Below are positions 16,863 through 25,930 of a stretch of DNA of 64,000 nt, one piece after another. Location: NCBI RefSeq assembly GCF_002014975.1, contig NZ_MUXV01000012.1, positions 31,828 to 95,827 of the forward strand, written 5' to 3'. Source of the stretch: Moraxella bovis (GTDB lineage Bacteria; Pseudomonadota; Gammaproteobacteria; Pseudomonadales; Moraxellaceae). Under the pieces are notes generated by a model. The model was not told the origin of the DNA. It saw only the letters and a program-made list of their open reading frames with translations, and made no database searches. Made by a program: the position numbers and the translations under genes. Within the stretch, counting starts at the first letter, position 1. Each line of letters opens with the position of its first letter.

Positions 16863-17741
16863 ATGAAACGCATTGTTCTTAGCACATCTTCTTCTAGCTT
16901 AAACTACATCAACACGCCTCATACCGTGCGTTTAGTGCCTTTTCACGTCATTATTGATGGCACAGACCATCTTGATATCAGAGACATTGATACCGCACGC
17001 CTAAGTCAAATGCTCTACGACAAACCCAATCTGTCCGTCAAAACCAGTCCACCCACCGCCGATGAGATTAATGCCTTATTTGACGAATTGTACGCTGAAA
17101 GCTATGAAGAGGTATTGGTTTGCACCATCTCATCGGCCATTAGTAAAAGCCATGAAATTTTTAATACACTAAAAACTAAATTTGTTGGCAAAATGAACAT
17201 CTATGTGTACGACACCAAAACCCTAAATATTGACGAGGGGGCATTGGCATTTGAGGCGGACTTGATGATGCAAGAAGGCAAATCCATGCTAGAAATCATC
17301 AACCGTCTTGATGAGCTACGAAAAAACAGTCTGTTCATGTTTACCTTATCTGACCTAAACTTTATCGTCCGCAACAAAAAACTCTCTGCCCCTGCCAGTA
17401 TGATTGCCAACTTATTTAGCATCAAGCCTGTACTATGGATGAATGATGATGGCTATATCGTCGTCAAAGACAAAGTGCGTAAGTTCGGGCGTGTCATGTA
17501 TCACATGGCGGACATCATCACGCATCAGATGGGAGGGCAGGACGCCTTTGTGTATATCATTGATACGTCCATCGGGCTACACACTAATGAGTTTAAAAAC
17601 ATTCTCGCCCATGACTATGGACTGCGTAACGTACCTGTGATTCCTGTTTCCACCGTCTCCCTTGCCAACCACGGCCCGACAGGCATGGGATTGGGTGTAT
17701 ATTATGGCGAAGTGCCAAGAATATTTAATCATTTCAAATAA
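16863..17741 (+). CDS. DegV family protein (fatty-acid binding)
   Basis: A 292 aa protein of the DegV/FakB family, which binds fatty acids between two domains and, in Gram-positives, presents them to the kinase FakA. Visible features are VRLVPFHVIIDG near the N-terminus, LSVKTSPPTADEINALFDEL (the TSqPs-type ligand loop), the LVCTISSAIS segment, and the C-terminal HGPTGMGLGVYYGE. No FakA-like kinase is in the window, so the partner is unknown. It starts at the ATG at 16863 with a weak AGG site. It is monocistronic with a hairpin downstream. Confidence 0.85.
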   Translation: MKRIVLSTSSSSLNYINTPHTVRLVPFHVIIDGTDHLDIRDIDTARLSQMLYDKPNLSVKTSPPTADEINALFDELYAESYEEVLVCTISSAISKSHEIFNTLKTKFVGKMNIYVYDTKTLNIDEGALAFEADLMMQEGKSMLEIINRLDELRKNSLFMFTLSDLNFIVRNKKLSAPASMIANLFSIKPVLWMNDDGYIVVKDKVRKFGRVMYHMADIITHQMGGQDAFVYIIDTSIGLHTNEFKNILAHDYGLRNVPVIPVSTVSLANHGPTGMGLGVYYGEVPRIFNHFK

Positions 17742-17754
17742 CATACAAAAAATC

Positions 17755-17799
17755 AATCGCCATTCATGATAATCCAATAAATCACAGGTGGCGATTTTT
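17755..17799 (+). terminator. Putative terminator after the degV-family gene
   Basis: AATCGCCA (17755-17762) pairs with TGGCGATT (17789-17796), followed by T residues. The loop is long (26 nt), so termination efficiency is uncertain. Confidence 0.45.
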
Positions 17800-18075
17800 G
17801 CCAAAACTAGACGCACAACTAACAAATCACAATCAACACCGAACGCTGATTATTTAACGCATTTTGATAAAATTGTTTGAGATTTTCAAAATACTCTTTT
17901 AATTCTTCGCTAAATTATAAGAATTATGCCAAAAATGGTGCATGGTACTTACCTTACTAACTATTGTTGGCTTTGTGATGACAAGGTTCTTGGGCGGTGC
18001 TATGAACAGCGTTTGGGTTAAAAATTTGTGGCCGGCTCGTTGGAATTTGTAAAACTTGATATTATAGCATAAAAG
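17800..18075. other. Spacer with a possible coding relic
   Basis: There is no intact gene. On the minus strand a 32-codon frame without a start (about 17915 down to the stop at 17819-17821) reads like a C-terminal tail, with SEELKEYFENLKQFYQNA. It has a protein-like composition but I cannot name the family. It may be a fragment left by deletion. Confidence 0.3.
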
Positions 18076-18456
18076 TTAGTTAATAAGTAACCGCTCAATT
18101 TCACGATATTTGGGAAGAACCGTATCCAAACTTACCACAGGCATTTGATAAACAATGCTCGTTGCAACAATAAAACGGTCAGCAGGGTCTTTGTGATGAA
18201 AGTCCAAGCGTTCAGATAATAAAGCGATTTCTTTATTAATTGGTAAAATTTTCACATTCGCTGTTGCAAGTTCAATCCAATATTCCAATTTTATCGGCAA
18301 GCCAACCTTACCCTTTCGGATTAACTGGGCAACTTCCCAACAAGAAATGATACTGACTGCCAACCCATCAGCATTTTGAATTTCATTGATGATATTTCGG
18401 GGTAATTTTTGTTGATTTTGCCAATAAATCCAAATATGTGTATCCAAAAGCAACAT
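18076..18456 (-). CDS. PIN-domain toxin (VapC-like)
   Basis: A 126 aa PIN-domain RNase, the toxin of a type II toxin-antitoxin pair. The acidic residues are visible: D in LLLDTHIWIYW, E in SIISCWEVAQL, and D in FHHKDPADRFIVATS. Members cut tRNA or other RNA until bound by the antitoxin (family knowledge). The ATG at 18456 shares one base with the antitoxin stop (TGATG), so translation is coupled; a TTG one codon upstream is less likely. Confidence 0.88.
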   Translation of the reverse strand: MLLLDTHIWIYWQNQQKLPRNIINEIQNADGLAVSIISCWEVAQLIRKGKVGLPIKLEYWIELATANVKILPINKEIALLSERLDFHHKDPADRFIVATSIVYQMPVVSLDTVLPKYREIERLLIN

Positions 18457-18683
18457 CAATCAAGCTCCCAATCCTCAATATCTGTTGTTGGACTCATAAT
18501 ATCACCATAAAAAGTCATCAACCCCTTTAGTGCAGGGTTAGGTTGATTTTTGAGTTTGGTTGGTTCAGTTGGTGTTGTAATTTTGGTAAAACTGACTTCA
18601 AAATCGCCCATTTGAAATTCAGCAGGTACAAGAATTTGCACCACAGGACTGCGATAGGTTTCTTTGTAGGTTTCAACTTTCAT
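18456..18683 (-). CDS. Antitoxin of the PIN-toxin pair
   Basis: A 75 aa protein directly upstream of and overlapping the PIN toxin. Conserved blocks are YRSPVVQILVPAEFQMGDFEVSF at the N-terminus and LKGLMTFYGDI...DIEDWELD at the C-terminus. The ATG at 18683 has a GGAG ribosome site; a longer frame to 18749 would run into the tkt terminator. A degraded homologue lies at 22404-22658. The role is assigned by position and by homology between the two loci. The DNA-binding fold (SpoVT/AbrB-like N-terminus) is my guess. Confidence 0.8.
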   Translation of the reverse strand: MKVETYKETYRSPVVQILVPAEFQMGDFEVSFTKITTPTEPTKLKNQPNPALKGLMTFYGDIMSPTTDIEDWELD

Positions 18684-18699
18684 TATTTTCTCCAAAATA

Positions 18700-18740
18700 A
18701 AAATGGCACCATTCTTGATAGTACCATTTTTATTTTTAAA
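18700..18740 (-). terminator. Terminator downstream of tkt
   Basis: AAATAAAAATGG pairs with CCATTTTTATTT, with an AT-rich loop of about 17 nt. It sits between the tkt stop and the antitoxin start on the same strand, isolating the TA pair from tkt. Confidence 0.65.
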
Positions 18741-18752
18741 AACAAGCAATGC

Positions 18753-20771
18753 TTACATCATTTCTTTAACCGCATTCACCACATTTTCCACCGTAATGCC
18801 AAAATGATTAAACAAATCTTTGGCAGGAGCGGACTCACCAAAGGTTGTCATGCCGATGACTTTGCCGTCAAGCCCGACAAATTTATACCAATAATCGGTA
18901 ATGCCTGCTTCCACCGCCACACGAGCACGCACATCGCTAGGCAATACGCTTTCGATATAATCACGGTCTTGCTTTACAAAAATCTCAGCACATGGCATGG
19001 ACACCACACGCACGCCCACGCCCTGCTCACTCAAAGCCTTATGAGCTTGCATTGCCAAGTCCACTTCTGAACCTGTGGCGATGATGATGGCTTGCAAGTC
19101 GCCTTGTTCTTTGGCAAGCACATACGCCCCTTTTTCAATCAAAGCAACCTGTTCGTCCGTGCGGTTTTGATGAGCAAGGTTTTGGCGAGATAGGATAAGG
19201 GACGTTGGGGCATTGGCGGTTTGTAGAGCAACTTTCCATGCCACCGCCGTCTCCACCGTGTCGCACGGTCTCCAAGTGAAATGGTTTGGCGTTTGGCGTA
19301 GGCTTGCAATCTGCTCTACAGGTTGATGGGTCGGGCCGTCCTCACCAAGCCCAATGCTGTCATGGGTATAGACGTTGATGACACGCTGCTTCATAAGTGC
19401 CGACATACGCACCGCATTACGAGCGTACTCCATAAACATCAAAAACGTGGCAGTATAAGGGATAAATCCACCATGCAACGCCACCCCATTAGCAATGGCG
19501 GTCATACCAAACTCACGCACACCATAATGCACATAGTTGCCGTCAGCGTGGTCTTGCACACCCTTGGCACCGCTCCACAAGGTCAAGTTTGACCCTGCCA
19601 AGTCTGCCGAACCGCCCAAAACCTCGGGCAATAATGGGGCAAACGCACCAATGGTATTTTGACTTGCCTTACGAGTGGCGATGGTGTCACCTTTGGCTTG
19701 GCAGGCTTTGATAAACTCGTCCGCTTTGGCGTTAAAATCGCTTGGCAACTCGCCTGACAGTCTGCGTTGTAGTTCGTCCGCCTCACTTGGGTATTTGGCT
19801 TGATAGTCAGCAAATTGGGCGTTCCAGTCGCCTTCCAACTTCTCGCCTTTATCGCACGCATTCCACGCTTGATAAATCTCATCGGCAATTTCAAATGGGT
19901 TATTGTTTGCCCAACCCAGCTCGGTACGAGTCAAGGCGATTTCATCGTTGCCCAAGGGAGCTCCGTGGCTATCTTCTTTACCTTGTTTGTTGGGACTGCC
20001 AAGACCAATGACGGTTTTGCAGATGATAAGCGTGGGCTTGTTGGTTTCAGCTTTGGCTTTTAAGGTCGCTTTACGGATGGCATCGGCATCATGTCCGTCC
20101 ACACGCAGTACCTGCCAGTTATAGCTTTCAAAGCGTTTGGCAGTGTCGTCTGAGAACCAGCCTGTAACGATGCCGTCAATAGAAATGCCGTTGTCATCAT
20201 AATAAGCGATGAGCTTGCCAAGTCCTAACGTGCCAGCGAGCGAACAGGCTTCGTGAGACACGCCTTCCATAAGACAGCCGTCCCCCAAAAAGCAGTAGGT
20301 ATAATGGTCAATGATGGCGTTGTCGGACTTGTTAAATTGTCCTGCCAAAGTCTTTTCAGCCAAGGCAAAACCCACCGCATTGGCAATGCCCTGCCCCAAA
20401 GGTCCTGTGGTCGTCTCAATGCCGTCCGCATAGCCGTGTTCGGGGTGCCCTGCGGTTTTGGCGTGGAGTTGGCGGAAATTTTTGATGTCGTCAATGGTCA
20501 AATCATAGCCCGACAAATGTAGCAAGGCGTACAATAGCATAGAGCCATGTCCGTTTGACAATACAAAGCGGTCTCGGTTTGCCCATTTGGCGTTTTTGGG
20601 GTTGTGATTTAAAAATTCACGCCACACGACTTCGGCAATGTCCGCCATACCCATGGGAGCCCCAGGGTGTCCTGAGTTGGCTTTTTGGACAGCGTCCATG
20701 GCAAGGATACGAATGGCGTTGGCGTTGTGTCGCTCATTTAGGGGGGGATTAAAGGTGGGGAGAGAAGTCAT
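18753..20771 (-). CDS. tkt: Transketolase
   Basis: Thiamine-diphosphate enzyme of the pentose phosphate pathway that transfers two-carbon units between sugar phosphates. The 672 aa protein spans the three usual domains. The diphosphate/Mg site [13 protein letters not shown] is near residue 160. The family start [27 protein letters not shown] and the pyrimidine-domain [16 protein letters not shown] are present, as is [12 protein letters not shown] in the C-terminal domain. It is transcribed alone on the minus strand, with rpe, another pathway enzyme, far away at 47.6 kb. Confidence 0.97.
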   Translation of the reverse strand: MTSLPTFNPPLNERHNANAIRILAMDAVQKANSGHPGAPMGMADIAEVVWREFLNHNPKNAKWANRDRFVLSNGHGSMLLYALLHLSGYDLTIDDIKNFRQLHAKTAGHPEHGYADGIETTTGPLGQGIANAVGFALAEKTLAGQFNKSDNAIIDHYTYCFLGDGCLMEGVSHEACSLAGTLGLGKLIAYYDDNGISIDGIVTGWFSDDTAKRFESYNWQVLRVDGHDADAIRKATLKAKAETNKPTLIICKTVIGLGSPNKQGKEDSHGAPLGNDEIALTRTELGWANNNPFEIADEIYQAWNACDKGEKLEGDWNAQFADYQAKYPSEADELQRRLSGELPSDFNAKADEFIKACQAKGDTIATRKASQNTIGAFAPLLPEVLGGSADLAGSNLTLWSGAKGVQDHADGNYVHYGVREFGMTAIANGVALHGGFIPYTATFLMFMEYARNAVRMSALMKQRVINVYTHDSIGLGEDGPTHQPVEQIASLRQTPNHFTWRPCDTVETAVAWKVALQTANAPTSLILSRQNLAHQNRTDEQVALIEKGAYVLAKEQGDLQAIIIATGSEVDLAMQAHKALSEQGVGVRVVSMPCAEIFVKQDRDYIESVLPSDVRARVAVEAGITDYWYKFVGLDGKVIGMTTFGESAPAKDLFNHFGITVENVVNAVKEMM

Positions 20772-21015
20772 AATAAAGTCTCAAAGCGTTGGAATGTGGG
20801 GGTATTTTAACATATTTTGGCAAATTATGGATAAAAATTGTTTGTTTATAAATAAAGATAGGATTTACAAAAAACAATGGCAATCAATGATAAGTTTACT
20901 GATAAATTATTATAATGTAATAATTCGTACTAAAATTTTATCGGCGCAAAATAATGCTTTTTATCTTATAAAAAATTTGCTAAAATCAAACAATGCTCTT
21001 GATTTGGAGCAAATA

Positions 21016-21354
21016 ATGAACATCATTCGTCTATTACCGATTGCCCTTTTGGGCTTGGCATTGACTGCGTGTCAATCTTTCAAAGATGACCCATTTAATA
21101 CCACGCACACCGCTCCCACCGTTCAAGTCCCAACACCAACCCCAGACAAAAATTTGGAATTTTTAAAAGAAATGTTTGAAAAAGACCAAATTAGAAATGG
21201 TATGCAAAGAGAACGACTGATTTGCCCTGCGGTTTACAAGCCTGTTTGTGTTACTTATACCCACAATGGCAAAAATTATCACGGAAGTTTTAATAACAAA
21301 TGTTATGCCAGTGGGTTAAATATTGTGAATATTGGCGATGGGTTTTGTGAATAA
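21016..21354 (+). CDS. Kazal-like domain lipoprotein 1
   Basis: A 112 aa predicted lipoprotein. The signal peptide ends in LTAC (Cys near residue 19) and a linker follows. The C-terminal domain has the pattern C-P-A-V-Y-K-P-V-C...Y..N.C-x-A...G-x-x-C, which resembles the core of Kazal-type serine protease inhibitors, with four of the usual six cysteines. The ATG at 21016 has a GGAG site; the long in-frame extension to 20638 overlaps tkt and is spurious. TGCTAAAAT at 20978 may be its extended -10. It is followed by a paralogue 52 bp downstream. Inhibitor function is inference from the motif. Confidence 0.8.
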   Translation: MNIIRLLPIALLGLALTACQSFKDDPFNTTHTAPTVQVPTPTPDKNLEFLKEMFEKDQIRNGMQRERLICPAVYKPVCVTYTHNGKNYHGSFNNKCYASGLNIVNIGDGFCE

Positions 21355-21406
21355 CAGTTTTTAAATAAAATTAAACACGCCATTAAATACACGATTGGGT
21401 AAAATT

Positions 21407-21730
21407 ATGAAATTAAAAACGCTTTTATTAATAAGCATTGTGGGCATTGGATTAAATGCTTGTCATAGCAATCAAAATATTGTTAAAGACGACCGCTTAA
21501 ACCCTAACACACCAATCCCAACCAGCCAAATTCCAGAAAGAACGCCTGTGCAATTTAATGACATTCTTTATAATGAAAAATATGCCGACATTCAATGCGG
21601 TTCGGTATATAAGCCTGTATGCGTTACCATTCACCAAAATGGACAAACTTTTAAAAAGACTTTCGGCAATCAATGCCAAAGCATTGGCGTATTAAATGTG
21701 GTTGATAAAACAGACGGGAAGTGTGAGTAA
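21407..21730 (+). CDS. Kazal-like domain lipoprotein 2
   Basis: A 107 aa paralogue of the preceding gene. The signal peptide ends in LNAC, a Pro/Thr/Asn-rich linker follows, and the C-terminal domain has CGSVYKPVCVT...FGNQC...DGKC, the same four-cysteine Kazal-like spacing. The ATG at 21407 gives a standard lipoprotein signal; a TTG at 21395 is in frame but less likely. The residues before the YKPVC motif, where a Kazal inhibitor places its reactive-site loop, differ between the two copies (CPAV versus CGSV). This could mean different protease targets. Confidence 0.78.
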   Translation: MKLKTLLLISIVGIGLNACHSNQNIVKDDRLNPNTPIPTSQIPERTPVQFNDILYNEKYADIQCGSVYKPVCVTIHQNGQTFKKTFGNQCQSIGVLNVVDKTDGKCE

Positions 21731-21756
21731 TTGTTTAAAATAACCATTTTGACAGC

Positions 21757-21801
21757 AAAAACAAAAAACACACCCTTATTTAAGTGCGTGTTTTTTGTTT
21801 A
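21757..21801. terminator. Bidirectional terminator between the Kazal-like genes and the kptA relic
   Basis: AACAAAAAACACAC pairs imperfectly with GTGCGTGTTTTTTGTT. Runs of A and T on either side allow use from both strands. Confidence 0.75.
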
Positions 21802-22377
21802 AACAATAATCCCCTCATAAACCGTCAAATATGACACAGGCACGGATTTAATTAGCCAAACACCATTTTCAGCTTGATAAAATTCATAACTGTCTTGGTG
21901 CATTTTTTGCTGTCAATTTGTAAAATTTGCACCCTGCCGTGTCTTTTACCAACAGCTTTGGCGGTTTTAGTATCGCCTGACAAATGTACATATTGGCGAG
22001 ACTTAGGTAATAAACCGTCTTTTAAAATGGACGGTATAAATTGATGAGCCGTGCCGTGATATAAAACATCGGGCGGTAAAACAGGCTCAAAATCTCGTTC
22101 TACCACCCGCGTTGAATGCCCTTGCACCGCTCGGATTTGGGTATTGTCTTCGGATATTTCAAAGCGTTTTTTGTCATTGGTGGCAACGACTTCATAAAGC
22201 TGTTCATAAGTTAATTTAAAACCCAAACTTGTTTTTTGATTGGTGTTTTTGATTAACTCATCAATATAAGCAAAGCCTTGTTTGTCCAAAGTTAAGTTAA
22301 TGGTTTCTGGGCGGTGGCGTAAAATAAGACTTAAAAATTTACTGAATTTTTTTGGCTTTTTGTTCGTTTAATTTCAT
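21799..22377 (-). pseudogene. kptA: kptA (RNA 2'-phosphotransferase) with two frameshifts
   Basis: KptA/Tpt1 removes a 2'-phosphate from RNA using NAD. The middle reads in one frame (22289-21852) with family motifs FEISEDNTQIRAVQGHS, LPPDVLYHGTA and YVHLSGDTKTAKAVGKRHG. The start (ATG at 22377, then SKFLSLILRHRPETI in another frame) and the end (YEFYQAENGVWLIKSVPV in a third frame, stop 21799-21801) are out of register. Each break is at an A-run: one base too many in an A7 near 22346-22352, and one too few in an A6 near 21905-21910. Restoring these would give a full-length protein of about 190 aa. It is likely inactive as it stands, although slippage could rescue some product. Confidence 0.85.
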
Positions 22378-22403
22378 TTAACTCATTGCTTTTTTATAAA
22401 TGG

Positions 22404-22658
22404 TTAATCCAATTCCCAATCATCAATATCCGTTGCTCTGGCAATTAAATCATCATTAAAAGTTATTAAGCCTTTTAATAAAGGATTGGGCATATGTTTT
22501 GCTTTTTTGGTGTATCGTCCGCAGGAATTTCTTTAAAAAATACTTCAAAATTCCCCATTCTAAATTGCTCTGGTACAGCAATTTGACTAACAGGCGTAAG
22601 ATAGATGGCTTGATAAGCTTGAATTATATTCTTTATCACTTAAAGAATCATTAAACAT
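22404..22658 (-). pseudogene. Degraded antitoxin homologue
   Basis: On the minus strand the fragments read YLTPVSQIAVPEQFRMGNFE and then, after a frameshift at an A-run near 22501-22506, LLKGLITFNDDL...DIDDWELD and a stop (22404-22406). This clearly parallels the intact antitoxin at 18456-18683. The N-terminal part is also out of frame. No PIN toxin follows; the next gene downstream is kptA. It is a toxin-less relic. Confidence 0.8.
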
Positions 22659-22683
22659 AAAACCCTACCTTACAATCACCCCA

Positions 22684-22917
22684 TTAAGTCGTGGCGAACA
22701 GCACCCGAATCATTGTATTTAATCGCATTCTGTCTTGTGGTGAATTGTGTAATTTTAGCGTTTCTTGTACATCGCTATCAAACAAACTCATTAAATCATC
22801 TTAGGGTGGTGCAATTCCCAGATTATCTTGTAATCGTTTAATTTTGGGGTTTTGGCGTGCGGGACGAGCCTTACTCATATCCAAACTTTTGTAGCGTTCA
22901 AAATCAAAATCTTGCAT
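22684..22917 (-). pseudogene. BrnA-like antitoxin relic with internal stop
   Basis: From ATG at 22917 the frame reads MQDFDFERYKSLDMSKARPA, then hits an in-frame TAA at 22801-22803, then continues as DDLMSLFDSDVQETL...RMRLNTMIRVLF to a stop at 22684-22686. It overlaps the end of the BrnT-like frame by 14 bp, the usual toxin-antitoxin order for BrnTA. One nonsense change separates it from an intact 77-codon gene. Identification as BrnA rests on context and on the helical, basic C-terminus. Confidence 0.65.
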
Positions 22918-23205
22918 TATGATAACCCTTTATTTGTTCGTTACTTGGGAAATAGGCGGTAATAATCCTAAAAGTATCGCCCCTTTCGGTATACACCACC
23001 GCCAAAAATCTTGCTTGGTTGCTCATAGCAATGATGATTGTTCTTTGTTCATTGTAATCACCAATATCTTCAAATTCAATGGCACAATAAAATCAGCAAA
23101 TACACTCACGACTTCTTCAAAAGTGATTTTGTGTTTATTTAGCACAAGCTCATATTTTGGGTCGTACCATTCAAAAATCATTCCACCAAATTCAAGAATT
23201 GGCAT
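22904..23205 (-). pseudogene. BrnT-like toxin relic with frameshift
   Basis: The frame starts at 23205, 3 bp after the serS stop, and reads MIFEWYDPKYELVLNKHKITFEEVVSVFADF, matching the BrnT pattern (FEWD..K...N..KH.I.FEEA..VF). Near 23091-23098 it leaves the frame. A second frame continues as AIEFEDIGDYNEQRTIIIAM, then VVYTERGDTFRIITAY, the rest of the fold, and stops at 22904-22906. A single added base would restore about 100 aa. It probably belonged to a BrnTA RNase toxin module. Confidence 0.75.
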
Positions 23206-23208
23206 ATC

Positions 23209-24474
<1,266 letters not shown>

Positions 24475-24508
24475 CTATATTAATGAACCCAAAATATGAT
24501 ACGGTTTT

Positions 24509-24536
24509 GTAAGGACGAATTGCAATTCGTCCTTAC
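24509..24536. repeat. Perfect 28-bp palindrome
   Basis: GTAAGGACGAATTG followed directly by its exact complement CAATTCGTCCTTAC, with no spacer. It sits between the divergent serS and YcxB-like genes. It resembles the GGGCGAAT...ATTCGCCC family elsewhere in the window in its core and may be a REP-type repeat or an operator. Confidence 0.75.
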
Positions 24537-24697
24537 GGGGCAATGGTTTATTTGTATCATTTTTTAAGTTCTTTTGGTATAAAATTTGTTAAATGTCGTC
24601 AATTATAACAAATTTTTTGGCAAATTCCCATTAGGATTTTTAATGAAAATTTGCCATAATAGTGCTACAATACCCTATTTTATTTTAAGGAAACACA

Positions 24698-25381
24698 ATG
24701 AGCAAGCAAAAAGCCCTTTACCCTTATACCATACAGCCTGTCGCCCTAAATATGACCGAGAGCGAATTTAAATCCGCCCAGCTCGCCCTATTTAACAAAT
24801 CCAGTCAATCCTTTGGGCTAAAATCCGTCCGCACCAAAGAATGGCTGGTGCTTGGCGTGCTGGCGGTGGCGAGCATTTTGGGCATTATTTTTGTGTCGGG
24901 CTATTCTACGATTTTGTTTTGGCTAACTTTGGGACTGTGCATTGGCTATTTAATTGCCCGTACAAAAGGATTGCAATGGTATGCCAAACGAGAATTTGAC
25001 AAACAGCTCAATGAGATTAAATTACCGCCTGAGCTTAACCAAATGAAATTGGGCGTACAACCACAAGGCTTGGTGATGAGTATGCCGATGGCGGGCGAGC
25101 AATTGGAACAAATCCAGTCTGTGAGCAAAAAACGTGGACACACCACCCAAGGCTTCACGATGAAATCTAGCCCAATGCAACAGGCGATTATCCCTTGGAC
25201 GGCGGTCACTTCGTGGGACGAGACCGATGAGTTTATTTTTGCCATGTTTGAATATCAAGGACAAAAAGGCTCACAAATTATCCCAAAACGCCTAAAAAAC
25301 AATCACTTACCGATTGATACCATTATTAAGCATTTGGGCAAGGTTACGCCAAAAGGATTAAAGATGGAAAATGTGGCTTAG
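24698..25381 (+). CDS. Membrane protein with YcxB-like domain
   Basis: A 227 aa protein. Two adjacent membrane helices (about residues 48-88) are followed by a soluble C-terminal domain with IIPWTAVTSWDETDEFIFAMF and GSQIIPKRL. This pattern fits the YcxB-like family (W..I..v.e....y.......  .. iPk..f), whose function is unknown. The ATG at 24698 has an AAGGA site, and TGCTACAAT at 24663-24671 is a plausible extended -10. The TAG stop codon overlaps the TA end of a truncated MITE copy, so the insertion may have set the current C-terminus. Confidence 0.75.
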   Translation: MSKQKALYPYTIQPVALNMTESEFKSAQLALFNKSSQSFGLKSVRTKEWLVLGVLAVASILGIIFVSGYSTILFWLTLGLCIGYLIARTKGLQWYAKREFDKQLNEIKLPPELNQMKLGVQPQGLVMSMPMAGEQLEQIQSVSKKRGHTTQGFTMKSSPMQQAIIPWTAVTSWDETDEFIFAMFEYQGQKGSQIIPKRLKNNHLPIDTIIKHLGKVTPKGLKMENVA

Positions 25382-25465
25382 GACGTGCCCGCCTTTGGTA
25401 TTTGAACTAAAAATGACACGTTTTTTAAGGAAAAACTTAAGGTTGATTGTCATTCCATCAAAAGA
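25379..25465. mobile_element. MITE-like element, copy 3 (left part only)
   Basis: It begins TAGGACGTGCCCGCCTTTGG and follows copy 1 through the FFKEKL-encoding block to about 25465, where similarity stops. The right inverted end is missing. It starts exactly at the stop codon of the YcxB-like gene. Downstream, 25466-25631 holds no recognisable gene. Confidence 0.6.
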
Positions 25466-25631
25466 CCCCTTCAAAACCCTTTGATACACTAAAATATCCC
25501 AATAAACCATAAAGTATTACTAACCCTGACTACATTAAACTTGATTGGGGTTAAGAATAACAAACTTTCTGTTAAACACCGTAAAATAAGAGTGTGCAGA
25601 ATAAGTCTTATCTTGATTGGTTGTTGTTTGG

Positions 25632-25889
25632 TCAGGGGGTGTAGTGCGATTGCTCTGAACCACCGCTTATTTTATAAAATTCATTCACTTCCACTTTTTG
25701 ACCGTTTGGTAATTCGCAAATATTGACTTGTTTGCCGTTCACGGTGGTGGGATTGATAAATCCTTTTTGCTGTAAACAAAATTCGGTGGCAGGGGTAGAA
25801 ATACCGACCACTTTGACATCGGTGGGAATGACGCTGATAGAGCAAGCGGTTAAGGTTAAAAAGGCAGTGAGGGGGAATAAAAGCCTCAT
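25632..25889 (-). CDS. Small DUF333-type lipoprotein
   Basis: An 85 aa lipoprotein with a signal peptide ending in LTAC (Cys near 16). The rest, PATEFCLQQKGF...NGKQVNICELPNGQKVEVNEFYK, matches the DUF333 pattern (PAs.yC...GG........G....C.l.nG...e...f) found in short bacterial exported proteins, some annotated without proof as haemolysin-like. Two cysteines probably form a disulfide. It lies downstream of the orphan 372-aa gene on the same strand with a 41-bp gap, so it may be its third operon member. Confidence 0.75.
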   Translation of the reverse strand: MRLLFPLTAFLTLTACSISVIPTDVKVVGISTPATEFCLQQKGFINPTTVNGKQVNICELPNGQKVEVNEFYKISGGSEQSHYTP

Positions 25890-25930
25890 AAAGCACCTAT
25901 TGAGTGGTTGGGTTGATGATTGAAATTGAG

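Noticed and set aside
20638..21015. N-terminal extension of the first Kazal-like protein
   Set aside because: It overlaps the start of tkt antisense and passes over a promoter-like region; the ATG at 21016 has a ribosome site and lipoprotein signal.
21799..23205. Explaining the frameshifts as sequencing error
   Set aside because: Long essential genes around it (serS, tkt, carB, mrdA) with many homopolymers are intact, and the region also contains a stop codon and lost N-terminal sequence.
25541..25726. 61-codon plus-strand frame, perhaps a transposase tail
   Set aside because: Basic composition is suggestive but it has no recognisable motif, no ribosome site and overlaps the DUF333 lipoprotein gene.
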